Origin: Algoriphagus sanaruensis
Lineage (GTDB): Bacteria > Bacteroidota > Bacteroidia > Cytophagales > Cyclobacteriaceae
Assembly (NCBI RefSeq): GCF_001593605.1
Contig: NZ_CP012836.1
Coordinates: forward strand, 248,001-312,000
DNA length: 64,000 nucleotides
Direction of reading: 5' to 3'
The notes under the pieces were generated by a model. It was given only the letters and a program-made list of their open reading frames with translations. It ran no database searches and was not told where the DNA came from. Shown piece after piece: positions 53,315 through 61,648 of this stretch (within the stretch, counting starts at the first letter, position 1; every line of letters begins with the position of its first letter). Position numbers and translations under genes: made by a program.

Positions 53315-54088
53315 TTAACCCTTCATGGCAGAAAGCATTCCGCCATAAATTTTATTTAGTGAGCTTACATTTTGATTAAGCTTAGCTAATTCATTTTTAA
53401 ATGCTTCTGTTTCTTTTCCAGCCTCTGTAATTCCGGCCATCGCAGAAGACATGCTATTATAGAATTTGTTAAGAGTCTTCACATGGCTATTAGCATCTTG
53501 AAGCTCCATTTCATACACAGCATTTAAAGCAGATAGATTTTTGGTTACTGTTTGAATCTGGGTGTGATATGCTTTAGCATCTTGAGAAGCAGATGACATC
53601 TCAGTCAATGCAGCAGCGGTTTTGCCATAAGAAACATTCATATCAGCCAAAGTTTTTGCAGCTGACTTCACATTAGAAGCATATTCGTTGGTAGCTACCG
53701 CTGCATCAGCCAAATTGCCCATTTTCTCAGCAGAAGTAGCCAAATTTTGCATTCCTTTTCCTAGGCTTTCGATCAATTCAGGACCAATTTTAGCCTTAGA
53801 AAGCATGTCATCAAGTTTTGCACTAACATCATCACCTTTAGATTTTTTGGCAGGAGCACCTTCTGCTAGTTCTGGGTAAATTTTACTCCAATCCATTTCC
53901 TCATGGCGAGGCTCAAATGAGGATAAGAAGAAGATGATTGCTTCAGTAGTAAGCCCGACACCGATCATCAAGGTAGCACCTGTCCAGTCCAAAATCTTGA
54001 ACATGGCTCCAAGAATTACTACTGATGCACCAATGCCGTAAATTTTGGGCATTACGTTGGAATAAAAGAAATTGCCTTTGCTAGCCAT
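53315..54088 (-). CDS. gldL: Gliding/T9SS motor protein GldL
   Basis: 257 aa. Two N-terminal membrane helices (about 15-33 and 36-56, containing the conserved Glu in GLTTEAIIFFLSSFEP, a candidate proton-path residue) and a long cytoplasmic coiled-coil tail. Stator partner of GldM. Second gene of the gldKLMN operon. Confidence 0.97.
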   Translation of the reverse strand: MASKGNFFYSNVMPKIYGIGASVVILGAMFKILDWTGATLMIGVGLTTEAIIFFLSSFEPRHEEMDWSKIYPELAEGAPAKKSKGDDVSAKLDDMLSKAKIGPELIESLGKGMQNLATSAEKMGNLADAAVATNEYASNVKSAAKTLADMNVSYGKTAAALTEMSSASQDAKAYHTQIQTVTKNLSALNAVYEMELQDANSHVKTLNKFYNSMSSAMAGITEAGKETEAFKNELAKLNQNVSSLNKIYGGMLSAMKG

Positions 54089-54136
54089 TGTAAATTGTAA
54101 AATTAAAGGTTGAGGTTTTTAAAGTGATTTTGTTAA

Positions 54137-55219
54137 TTATCTTCTAGTTCTTTTGGTTGATTTTACATCCATAGATCCTGATCTACCGATGAAAGTCATA
54201 GCAGTTCTGAATCCTATGTGAGCTTGTGCTACATCTTGGTATTCGTAGGTTCTTGTAGATGTTTCTAAGTAGTGAGCGATGTCTTTCCAACTTCCGCCTC
54301 TAACAATTTTCCTAGGCTCATTTGGATCATCATATACTGGATCTAAATCCCAAGTATCTACTCTAGCTGTAGCTTTGTAGGCATCCATAACCCACTCTGC
54401 AACATTTCCTGACATATTATATAGTCCGAAACCATTTGGTGCAAAAACGTCTACAGGTGCAGTGTACGCAAATCCATCATCGATGTAATTACCTCTACCA
54501 GGTTTGAAGTTGGCCATAAGGCAACCTCTCTTGTTTTTAAGATAAGGACCCCCCCAAGGATATTTTGCAACGTCTTTTCCACCCTTAGCAGCATATTCCC
54601 ATTCAGCCTCTGAAGGCAATCGAAATGCTGGAACATCAAAATCAGACTCATCATTTGCTCTTAGATGATAGGTTCTCCACTCACAGTATTTTTGAGCTTG
54701 TTCCCAAGAAATACCTACAACTGGATAATCATCAAACGCCGGATGGTCAAAATAAAATTCCATCAAAGGATCTCCATAATGATATGAGAAACTTTTTGAC
54801 CAGACTGTAGTATCCGGTCTTAATTCATCAAAATTAAAAGTAGGAGGATCTTTCAAAGTAGTTGGTGTACCCGTAGCTAACTCTCCACCCTTTACTGCTT
54901 CCAAAAACTGTCTGTATTTATTATTGGACACTTCATACTTGTCCATAAAAAACTCAGATATAGTAATTTGCTTATTCATTGAAGATTGGGTGTAAGCAAT
55001 ATCTTCATCTGATTGACCCATCCAAAACGTACCCGCTTTTACAGGAACCATATCAATTGGAAGATTCTGTTGCCAACTTGCTCTTTTTGCAACACCGGTT
55101 ACTTCACCCCTTCTATTGGCTTTATCACTCGCCGTACCCTTCTTGCTGAAAAGTCCGCATCCCGGTAAAAGTGTCGCTATAGTAAGCCCGAGAGTGATGG
55201 GCATCAAGCGGAGTTTCAT
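54137..55219 (-). CDS. gldK: Gliding/T9SS lipoprotein GldK
   Basis: About 360 aa from ATG 55219 (leader KLRLMPITLGLTIATLLPGC); ATGs at 55255, 55240 and 55231 are also possible. The lipobox LLPGC gives a lipidated Cys. Most of the protein is a formylglycine-generating-enzyme-like fold (PVKAGTFWMGQSDED, YPWGGPY, GLYNMSGNVAEWVMDAY, RKIVRGGSWKDIAHYLETST), repurposed as a T9SS ring component that binds GldN. Catalytic cysteines of true FGE are not evident. First gene of gldKLMN; a promoter lies upstream. Confidence 0.95.
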   Translation of the reverse strand: MKLRLMPITLGLTIATLLPGCGLFSKKGTASDKANRRGEVTGVAKRASWQQNLPIDMVPVKAGTFWMGQSDEDIAYTQSSMNKQITISEFFMDKYEVSNNKYRQFLEAVKGGELATGTPTTLKDPPTFNFDELRPDTTVWSKSFSYHYGDPLMEFYFDHPAFDDYPVVGISWEQAQKYCEWRTYHLRANDESDFDVPAFRLPSEAEWEYAAKGGKDVAKYPWGGPYLKNKRGCLMANFKPGRGNYIDDGFAYTAPVDVFAPNGFGLYNMSGNVAEWVMDAYKATARVDTWDLDPVYDDPNEPRKIVRGGSWKDIAHYLETSTRTYEYQDVAQAHIGFRTAMTFIGRSGSMDVKSTKRTRR

Positions 55220-55287
55220 TTTTTTATACATAAATGACATTTTTTTATCATTCAAAATTTTTCAAGTTAAAAACAGTCTTATTTGGC

Positions 55288-55320
55288 GAAATTTAGACGT
55301 TTTCAAGCCAATTATGCAAA
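55288..55320 (-). promoter_or_regulatory. Candidate promoter of gldKLMN
   Basis: On the minus strand TTTG (55320-55317), 21 bases, then TAAATTTC (55295-55288), one mismatch from TAnnTTTG. Spacing fits the Bacteroidota -33/-7 pattern. Predicted start about 26 bases before ATG 55255. Confidence 0.5.
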
Positions 55321-55398
55321 TAACTTGCCAATTTTAAACCCTTTTGTAAACCAATCGTACTATACTCTTTTTTTCGAAATAATATTTGGAACAATTCT

Positions 55399-56382
55399 TT
55401 AAAACCTAAATCTTGGTGTTCGTTGAATTACACGTTCTACAGCTTTTGGATTTCCATTTCCAAGTGTATATCTGAGTAATAATTCATGAGAAGAACCAGA
55501 CTTAGCATTTAATCCTGAGGTCACCAAATCAAATGCATATCCTAATCGCAACGAATTATCTTTTAATAAACTATAGCCAATTATTAAGGAGGCAGATTCT
55601 TGAAGGCGATAAGCTAGACCTGCGTTGATCCGATTTTGATGTGTAGCCATAACGCTCAAATCGTAAGAAAAATTATTGAATCCAACACTTTTTACAAGAA
55701 GGCTTGGCTCAATTCTCAGTTGACCAATAGGACGGATTCTATATCCAAATAACAAATAAGTGTGATTTTGAAGTTGATTGGCGTAAGTGCCATCTCCAAA
55801 ATCAAAAGAAGGCTGGTTAAGATGCTTACTGCTCAACCCCAAAAAATAATCGCCTCTATCAATCAAAACTCCGATTCCAAAATCAAGCGCCAATTGGTTT
55901 TCTTTTCCCGAATTTGGAAGATTGGGCTCTGGATTTACAACAATTATTTCTCCGTAGTCCAAACTACTAGATGCTACTCCACCGTAGGCACCTACACTTA
56001 GATTTACTCTTCCAATTTTTTTATCGTAACTCCCTTGAAGGTTAAACTGTAAATTATTCGTGGCTCCAATGTTATCATTAATAAGCACGAATCCATATCC
56101 GATATTTTTTTCACTTAGCCTTCCTTGACCAGTGAAAAGCTGGGTAACTGGAGCGCCTCCTTGGCCAGTTGTTGGGGTATATCCTGACCATTGGGAACGG
56201 TGTAATGCAGAAAACCGAAATCCATCCTCTTTGCCTACCAAGGCAGGATTGTAAAACATGCCATTATACATGTATTGGGTGAACTGCGGATCTTGTTGCC
56301 CGTAAACTGCCCCAGTTATAAAAAGGAAACATAGGACATGTCCAATTTTTCGGAAAAAATTATTGAGCATGGATTCAGTCAT
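55399..56382 (-). CDS. PorP/SprF-family T9SS outer-membrane protein
   Basis: 327 aa. Signal peptide ending AVYG, then the family signature QQDPQFTQYMYNGMFYNPAL, and an antiparallel barrel ending in Phe. PorP/SprF proteins anchor T9SS cargo or connect PorE/PorK to the outer membrane. It precedes gldK on the same strand, a standard Bacteroidota arrangement. ATG at 56382 or 56370. Confidence 0.94.
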   Translation of the reverse strand: MTESMLNNFFRKIGHVLCFLFITGAVYGQQDPQFTQYMYNGMFYNPALVGKEDGFRFSALHRSQWSGYTPTTGQGGAPVTQLFTGQGRLSEKNIGYGFVLINDNIGATNNLQFNLQGSYDKKIGRVNLSVGAYGGVASSSLDYGEIIVVNPEPNLPNSGKENQLALDFGIGVLIDRGDYFLGLSSKHLNQPSFDFGDGTYANQLQNHTYLLFGYRIRPIGQLRIEPSLLVKSVGFNNFSYDLSVMATHQNRINAGLAYRLQESASLIIGYSLLKDNSLRLGYAFDLVTSGLNAKSGSSHELLLRYTLGNGNPKAVERVIQRTPRFRF

Positions 56383-56457
56383 TTTCTATGGTCATTACTA
56401 CCAGACAAACTAGTGTAGGAATTTTAACTGAAAAACCACAGAAAATGATTCCGGGAT

Positions 56458-57231
56458 TTACAAATTATTCGCCTTTTTGATATAAAGTTCCAAGGCACCG
56501 GTCATACTAGGGGCATTGGGCATTGGAGCTTCAATATCCAAAATCAAATCCAGATCTCGTACAGCTTGAGCTGTGGTCGGTCCGAATGCTGCAATTCTAG
56601 TATTTCCTTGAACAAAATCAGGAAAATTTTGCTTCAAAGATTTGATTCCAGACGGACTGAAAAATGCTAATATATCATACTTAACATCTGCAAGGTCTGA
56701 TAGATCTGCAGCCACTGTATGATAAATTATAGCCTCCGTGAAAGAAATTCCATGCTTTTCAAAGAATCCAGGAATATCGTCTTTTCTGATATCCGAACAT
56801 GGAAATAAATACTTTTCGTTTTTATGCTTTTTGAAATAGTCGAAAAGATCTTCCGCAGTCTTTTGACCTACAAAAAGTTTTCTTTTTCTAATGACAATAT
56901 ATTTCTGCAAGTAATGAGCCGTTTGATCTGAAATACAAAAATATTTCATCTCTGCTGGCATCTCGATTTTAAACTCTTTACAAATCGCAAAGAAGTGATC
57001 AATTGCATTCCTGCTGGTAAAAATGACAGCCGTATGCTTCAGAATATCAATTTTCTGCTTGCGGAATTCCTTTGGTGGAACAGGCTCTACTTTTATAAAC
57101 TGTCGAAAATCAATCTTCAACTTATACTTTTCAGCCAACTGCAAATAAGGGGAGTTGGCGTCTGTAGGCTTTGGTTGGGAAACTAGGATACTTTTTACGG
57201 GCTTAAGGCGATCTTTTTGAGCAACACTCAT
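56458..57231 (-). CDS. hemD: Uroporphyrinogen-III synthase (HemD)
   Basis: 257 aa. Divergent family but with the characteristic VKSILVSQPKP opening, AVIFTSRNAIDHFF, and DILAFFSPSGIKSLKQNF / IAAFGPTTAQAVRDL C-terminal motifs of HemD. Cyclises hydroxymethylbilane to uroporphyrinogen III, the branch point for heme and the siroheme made via cobA. Third gene of the BamA-like/DUF4271/hemD unit (30-base gap). Confidence 0.9.
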   Translation of the reverse strand: MSVAQKDRLKPVKSILVSQPKPTDANSPYLQLAEKYKLKIDFRQFIKVEPVPPKEFRKQKIDILKHTAVIFTSRNAIDHFFAICKEFKIEMPAEMKYFCISDQTAHYLQKYIVIRKRKLFVGQKTAEDLFDYFKKHKNEKYLFPCSDIRKDDIPGFFEKHGISFTEAIIYHTVAADLSDLADVKYDILAFFSPSGIKSLKQNFPDFVQGNTRIAAFGPTTAQAVRDLDLILDIEAPMPNAPSMTGALELYIKKANNL

Positions 57232-57261
57232 GCTAGTTCTTCCAGTTTATTTTCAAAAACT

Positions 57262-58368
57262 TCACTGAATCATCATCACTATCCATTTTGATAAAATCAA
57301 AAACGGTACAAATTCAGCAATGCAAAGGTAAATAAATAAATGATATTTCTTAAAACTCAACCGGTTCATCATAATCAAAGACAAGCCCAAAATGCCAAGC
57401 AGGTAAAACCAAAAAAAGAATTGGAACAAGAAAGTTAAAACAGACCCCAATTCATTAAAATCATTGATTAAATAATAAGAAGCTACCAAAAGGACTATCG
57501 TGACACCAAAAACAATCAATCGCAAAAGGTAGAAATAATGTGAAAAATCACTCTTACCAAGTTCGAACAAATATCCCGCAAATCGGACACCTATAAATTT
57601 TAAAATAAAAAACAGAAAGACTAAAACTACCCCAATAACCCAAAGGATTAACAAAGAAAAAAAGTCTCCTTTTGTCCAATTCATAACCCAATTGGTCTCA
57701 ACAGATAAAGCTACTACCCCAACCTGGGAAATCATCATGCTGACTAAGAGAACATAGAATAGTATATCTGGAGAAAAGAACTTTTGCAAACTCCCCGTAT
57801 CAGAAAAATCTTCTGCATTGATCAATGCCACCGGCTGAATTAGAATCGAAAATAAGTAGGGATAGGCTAATCGATATACTGCTAAAAACATTACGATCAA
57901 TACAAACACAACTACAAAAAAATCTTTCAATGGTAAAATTGATGTTCGAGCGATCATCATTTCCTGTGCTTTCTCTGTTGTATCAACCTGTTTTGACTCG
58001 AAAACCACTTTTTTCAATCCAACAGAATTTGGAGTAACTTGAGAATGGGTTACAGTAAATAGTACAGAGTCCTTTTTGGACAAACGCCAAACTTCCTCTA
58101 CAGGCCAATGCAATACTGTATCCGTTGGAAATAATTCGATGAGCTTCCCATCTACGAATAAAGTCGCTTGACTAGGCAAGGTCAATTCAAATTGTGATTT
58201 GGGAAAATCTCTCACATTGACCAAAACTTCCAATTGGTCATTATTCTCCCACCAAGCAGCCTCTTTGGCGGGCCTCCATTTCGAATCATAATTTTCCAAG
58301 ACCTGACCGAAACCATTTGTCAAAAGGCCAAGACTCAAAAAAATCAAAAGACTCAAAATTTTATGCAT
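57262..58368 (-). CDS. DUF4271 membrane protein
   Basis: 368 aa from ATG 58368 (MHKILSLLIFLSLGLLTNGF). The upstream ORF extension overlaps the preceding gene and is rejected. N-terminal periplasmic part (about 20-165), then about six membrane helices (DUF4271). Function unknown; commonly found beside hemD in Bacteroidota, as here. Confidence 0.88.
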   Translation of the reverse strand: MHKILSLLIFLSLGLLTNGFGQVLENYDSKWRPAKEAAWWENNDQLEVLVNVRDFPKSQFELTLPSQATLFVDGKLIELFPTDTVLHWPVEEVWRLSKKDSVLFTVTHSQVTPNSVGLKKVVFESKQVDTTEKAQEMMIARTSILPLKDFFVVVFVLIVMFLAVYRLAYPYLFSILIQPVALINAEDFSDTGSLQKFFSPDILFYVLLVSMMISQVGVVALSVETNWVMNWTKGDFFSLLILWVIGVVLVFLFFILKFIGVRFAGYLFELGKSDFSHYFYLLRLIVFGVTIVLLVASYYLINDFNELGSVLTFLFQFFFWFYLLGILGLSLIMMNRLSFKKYHLFIYLCIAEFVPFLILSKWIVMMIQ

Positions 58369-58378
58369 CGATCGGGAT

Positions 58379-60070
58379 CTAGAATCTGGCCAAATATCCA
58401 AAATGAACTCGGGAATAGGTAATTGAAAGCGGCTGGGATGCAGACTTCCCCATCGCCAATACAAAACTGAACATTCCTCCTGGAGTGTCCAAATTTATTC
58501 CAGCTCCAAGAGAAAGGACTTGATCCGTTTTCGGATTTGCGAAAGGATTAGTGATGATCCCTGCATCAGTCAAAAAAACCAAATAGGAACTGGAATCAAT
58601 AAATAGTCGATGTTCCAAGTTGATATATCCGTAAGATTTAGCGAAAAAGAAAGATTCATTAAACCCTCGGATGGTTTTTAAACCACCCAAACGGAATAAT
58701 TCATTGGCAAATAGATTTGTATTCTGAAGGTGTCCAGCTGAAAAATTGACCCAAATCCCATAAAGTGGATTGATATAGAAATTACGTTCTCCTTTTCCTT
58801 CAATAAGCCATTGAGGACTGGACATTTCTAAATTTTCATATCGGTCTGGAGACAGCCCAGTATTTTCAAGCAAGCGCTTGTTACCCATCGAGGCATGAAC
58901 TTCAATACGACCTCCTTTTCTGGAAAATGACCCAGGCTCCAATTTATCCCATTTCCAACCTATCCCATAGGTATTCCAGCGATAATCAAGGAAGTCATTG
59001 AATTCGGATTGGGTGCCATTATTTGGAATTGAGATTAAATCCCCTGCTTTTCTTTGGGTAAAAAAACTTATGGATTGGCCCGAAGCGATTTCAAGGCTAA
59101 AATTTAGGTCTAGTTTTCTATTGACAAACGTACTATCCTGTTTGAACAAATTGAACCCAAACTCTAATTCTAATGGTGATCCCAGAAGATAGCTTTCTTT
59201 CGCACTGAGATCCAAGGATTGAGATTGGACGTTTAGTTTTTGCCAATTAATCCCAAAATCTCTTCCCTTACCTCCCAAATGAGCAAGCCTCAAATCAAGT
59301 TGGCCAGTTACCAGCATTTTTCCAGGTTGGTTGGCATTGGGAAGAAAGCCGACGATTCCATCAAAAACATTTACCCGTCGATCTTTTAAGAAAAAAACAG
59401 GTACGGCTTGCCTTGTTCTAAATTGAATTTCTGGATTATTCTGAATTTGAACGTAGGGATTGCTTGACAACCTTCTCACAGCTTGATCAAATTCAGCTTG
59501 AGAAAATGGACCTCCCAGCGTAATTTTTGAAAATCGTTGCAGGTAATTTTTATCAGTTTTGGTGTCCCCTCTTACTTCCACACTATCCCAAATGATCAAA
59601 GGTCCAAGTTGAAGTTCAATTTTCCCCGATAAGCTTTGTCCCTTGACTTGGATACTATCTATTTTTCCTGAAGCAAATGGGTACCCATTTTTCTCTTGTT
59701 CAATAAGCCAATTTTCAACCCATTGGTAAGGACCCTCATAGTCATGAGATGGAGTTCCGAGTTTTCCCCAGTTGGCACTATCACCTTTAATAAGGATAGA
59801 TTCCCAGGAAAATCTGTCTCCTTGGACAAATTCATAGATTAAAGTATCTCCATTACTTTTTTTAAAAAATCCAGCATTTAGAAATCCCTGAGAATGGCTT
59901 TCTCTGATCAGTGACTCAATCTTTTGATCCAAAGAATCCTTAGAAAAAAAATGGACAGATTGTGCTTCCTTTTCATTTCCTTTTGAGGTCAATTGATAGA
60001 CAAGTTGCCCGTTGGCTGAGCCGCAATACAGCAGGCAGAAGGCTACTATCCAGTAAACAACTCGGTTCAA
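58379..60070 (-). CDS. Omp85/BamA-TamA-like outer-membrane protein
   Basis: 563 aa. Signal peptide ending SANG (MNRVVYWIVAFCLLYCGSA...). Periplasmic POTRA-like part (about 30-230: SVEVRGDTKTDKNYL-like DSVEVRGD, GGPFSQAEFDQAVRRLSSN). The C-terminal barrel contains IRGF in LGGLKTIRGFNESFFFAK, the conserved L6 (V/I)RGF/Y motif of Omp85, and ends in aromatic ARF. Smaller than BamA (about 800 aa), so a secondary Omp85 member rather than the main insertase. TTG start; no ATG precedes the signal peptide. Start of the unit with DUF4271 and hemD. Confidence 0.88.
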   Translation of the reverse strand: MNRVVYWIVAFCLLYCGSANGQLVYQLTSKGNEKEAQSVHFFSKDSLDQKIESLIRESHSQGFLNAGFFKKSNGDTLIYEFVQGDRFSWESILIKGDSANWGKLGTPSHDYEGPYQWVENWLIEQEKNGYPFASGKIDSIQVKGQSLSGKIELQLGPLIIWDSVEVRGDTKTDKNYLQRFSKITLGGPFSQAEFDQAVRRLSSNPYVQIQNNPEIQFRTRQAVPVFFLKDRRVNVFDGIVGFLPNANQPGKMLVTGQLDLRLAHLGGKGRDFGINWQKLNVQSQSLDLSAKESYLLGSPLELEFGFNLFKQDSTFVNRKLDLNFSLEIASGQSISFFTQRKAGDLISIPNNGTQSEFNDFLDYRWNTYGIGWKWDKLEPGSFSRKGGRIEVHASMGNKRLLENTGLSPDRYENLEMSSPQWLIEGKGERNFYINPLYGIWVNFSAGHLQNTNLFANELFRLGGLKTIRGFNESFFFAKSYGYINLEHRLFIDSSSYLVFLTDAGIITNPFANPKTDQVLSLGAGINLDTPGGMFSFVLAMGKSASQPLSITYSRVHFGYLARF

Positions 60071-60112
60071 GGCGATAAGGAATGGTTATATTCGCAAGTT
60101 AATCGAAATCCC

Positions 60113-61234
60113 TTGGCAGGTATCTACATCCATATTCCATTTTGCAGACAGGCATGTCATTATTGTGACTTTCATTTTTCTACTAAACTCGACAAGGTCC
60201 AGTCGATGGTGGATGCAATTTGTGTTGAAATCTCTCTGAGAAAAAACTACCTGAAAAATGAGCCTGTTGAAACCCTCTATTTTGGCGGCGGGACCCCTTC
60301 TCTACTCACCAAGGATCAATTGACTCAAATTATAGAAAATATCAAATCCAATTTTGCTAGTCAATGGGCTGAAGTCACTTTAGAGGCAAACCCTGATGAC
60401 TTGACAGAGGCCAAGCTTGAATATTGGAAAGAGTTAGGAATTGACCGACTTAGCCTTGGCATTCAAAGTTTCCATACAGAAGTACTTTCATTTTATAATC
60501 GACTTCATACCGCGGAGGAAGCTAAATCAGCAATTTCAAGAGCACGGAAAATCGGATTTGAAAAATTCTCGATCGATTTGATTTACGGTTTTCCTTGGTC
60601 AGATCATTCACTTTGGCAAGCCGACCTACAGGAGGCAATTTCCCAAAACCCAGGACATATTTCAGCCTATGCACTGACAGTAGAAGACAAAACTGCCCTT
60701 GGAAATTGGACTAGGAAAGGGAAGTTTAACCCTGCTAATGAGGATTTTGTAGCGGAGCAATTTGAATGGATGCAACAAACGCTAGAGAATGCTGGATATG
60801 TTCAATACGAGGTTTCGAACTTTGGGAAACCTGGACAATTTGGACTTCACAATTCAAATTACTGGAAAGGAATCCCCTATCTAGGAATTGGGCCAAGTGC
60901 ACATTCCTTTGATGGGATCTCTAGAGGAGCAAATCCCGCATCCAATCCCATATACTTGCGACAAATAGCATCTGGTAAGTCCCCATTTATTGCTGAAATA
61001 CTCTCTAGAGAAGAGTCAGTAAATGAATACATCCTAACTGGACTGAGAACACAATGGGGAATCTCAACCACCCAAATAAAAGCTGCATGGGGTGTTGATT
61101 TAACTTTAATAAAGGAGAAAGAAATTAGGAATTTGATATCCCAAGGATGGCTAATTCAACGGGATAATACCCTAACTTTGACTAAAAGAGGCCTTCTCTT
61201 AGCAGATAGCATTTCCGCTATGCTTTTTATTTAA
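60113..61234 (+). CDS. hemW: Radical-SAM heme chaperone HemW
   Basis: 373 aa. Radical SAM motif CRQACHYC (Cys 11, 15, 18) right after MAGIYIHIPF, then GGGTPSLL and the HemW-type C-terminal domain. Earlier annotated as anaerobic coproporphyrinogen oxidase, but this group (lacking HemN N-terminal residues) is HemW. TTG start, as the only one fitting the conserved N-terminus. Divergent from the BamA-like gene with just 42 bases between their TTG codons. DUF721 follows after 7 bases. Confidence 0.94.
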   Translation: MAGIYIHIPFCRQACHYCDFHFSTKLDKVQSMVDAICVEISLRKNYLKNEPVETLYFGGGTPSLLTKDQLTQIIENIKSNFASQWAEVTLEANPDDLTEAKLEYWKELGIDRLSLGIQSFHTEVLSFYNRLHTAEEAKSAISRARKIGFEKFSIDLIYGFPWSDHSLWQADLQEAISQNPGHISAYALTVEDKTALGNWTRKGKFNPANEDFVAEQFEWMQQTLENAGYVQYEVSNFGKPGQFGLHNSNYWKGIPYLGIGPSAHSFDGISRGANPASNPIYLRQIASGKSPFIAEILSREESVNEYILTGLRTQWGISTTQIKAAWGVDLTLIKEKEIRNLISQGWLIQRDNTLTLTKRGLLLADSISAMLFI

Positions 61235-61241
61235 ATCAATT

Positions 61242-61553
61242 ATGCCCTACGATCCGTCTTCCTATCGAAAAAAAGAAGCTGCTCCATTGGAGTCAGCATT
61301 TAAGGAATTGCTGAAGGCTTATCGTTTGGAGGATAAGTTTTTGGAAAAACAATTAATTAGCTCTTGGGGCGAAATAGTAGGGAATACCATCGCTTCCCGC
61401 ACTGAATCAGTTTTTATTAAGGATAAAAAGTTGATGGTAAAAGTCACCTCCGGGCCAATCAAAAAAGAACTCCAGATGAATCGTTCTAAAGTGATGGGGT
61501 TGATTGAAGAGAAAGTCGGAAAGGGAATCGTTCATGATTTGGTGATTTTATAA
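61242..61553 (+). CDS. DUF721 (DciA-like) protein
   Basis: 103 aa with an LLKAYRLEDKFLEKQLISSW helix, GNTIASRTESVFIKDKKLMV and a short C-terminal tail, matching DUF721. DciA, a helicase loader in bacteria lacking DnaC, belongs to this family, so a replication role is plausible. Cotranscribed with hemW. Confidence 0.82.
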   Translation: MPYDPSSYRKKEAAPLESAFKELLKAYRLEDKFLEKQLISSWGEIVGNTIASRTESVFIKDKKLMVKVTSGPIKKELQMNRSKVMGLIEEKVGKGIVHDLVIL

Positions 61554-61648
61554 TCTGAATTGACAATTTTTAACGATCAAGCCTTCACCAAAACGAAGCT
61601 ATTGGGCTAAGAATAATTCACTTTGCGTATACTTGCGTAACAAAACGA

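Noticed and set aside
54137..55219. GldK as the formylglycine-generating enzyme for the sulfatase at 36426-37994
   Set aside because: Fold is similar, but position in gldKLMN, the lipoprotein leader and lack of evident catalytic cysteines identify GldK.
58379..60070. Main BamA insertase
   Set aside because: At 563 aa with a short POTRA-like region it is smaller than BamA; the gene neighbours (DUF4271, hemD) are not those of bamA.
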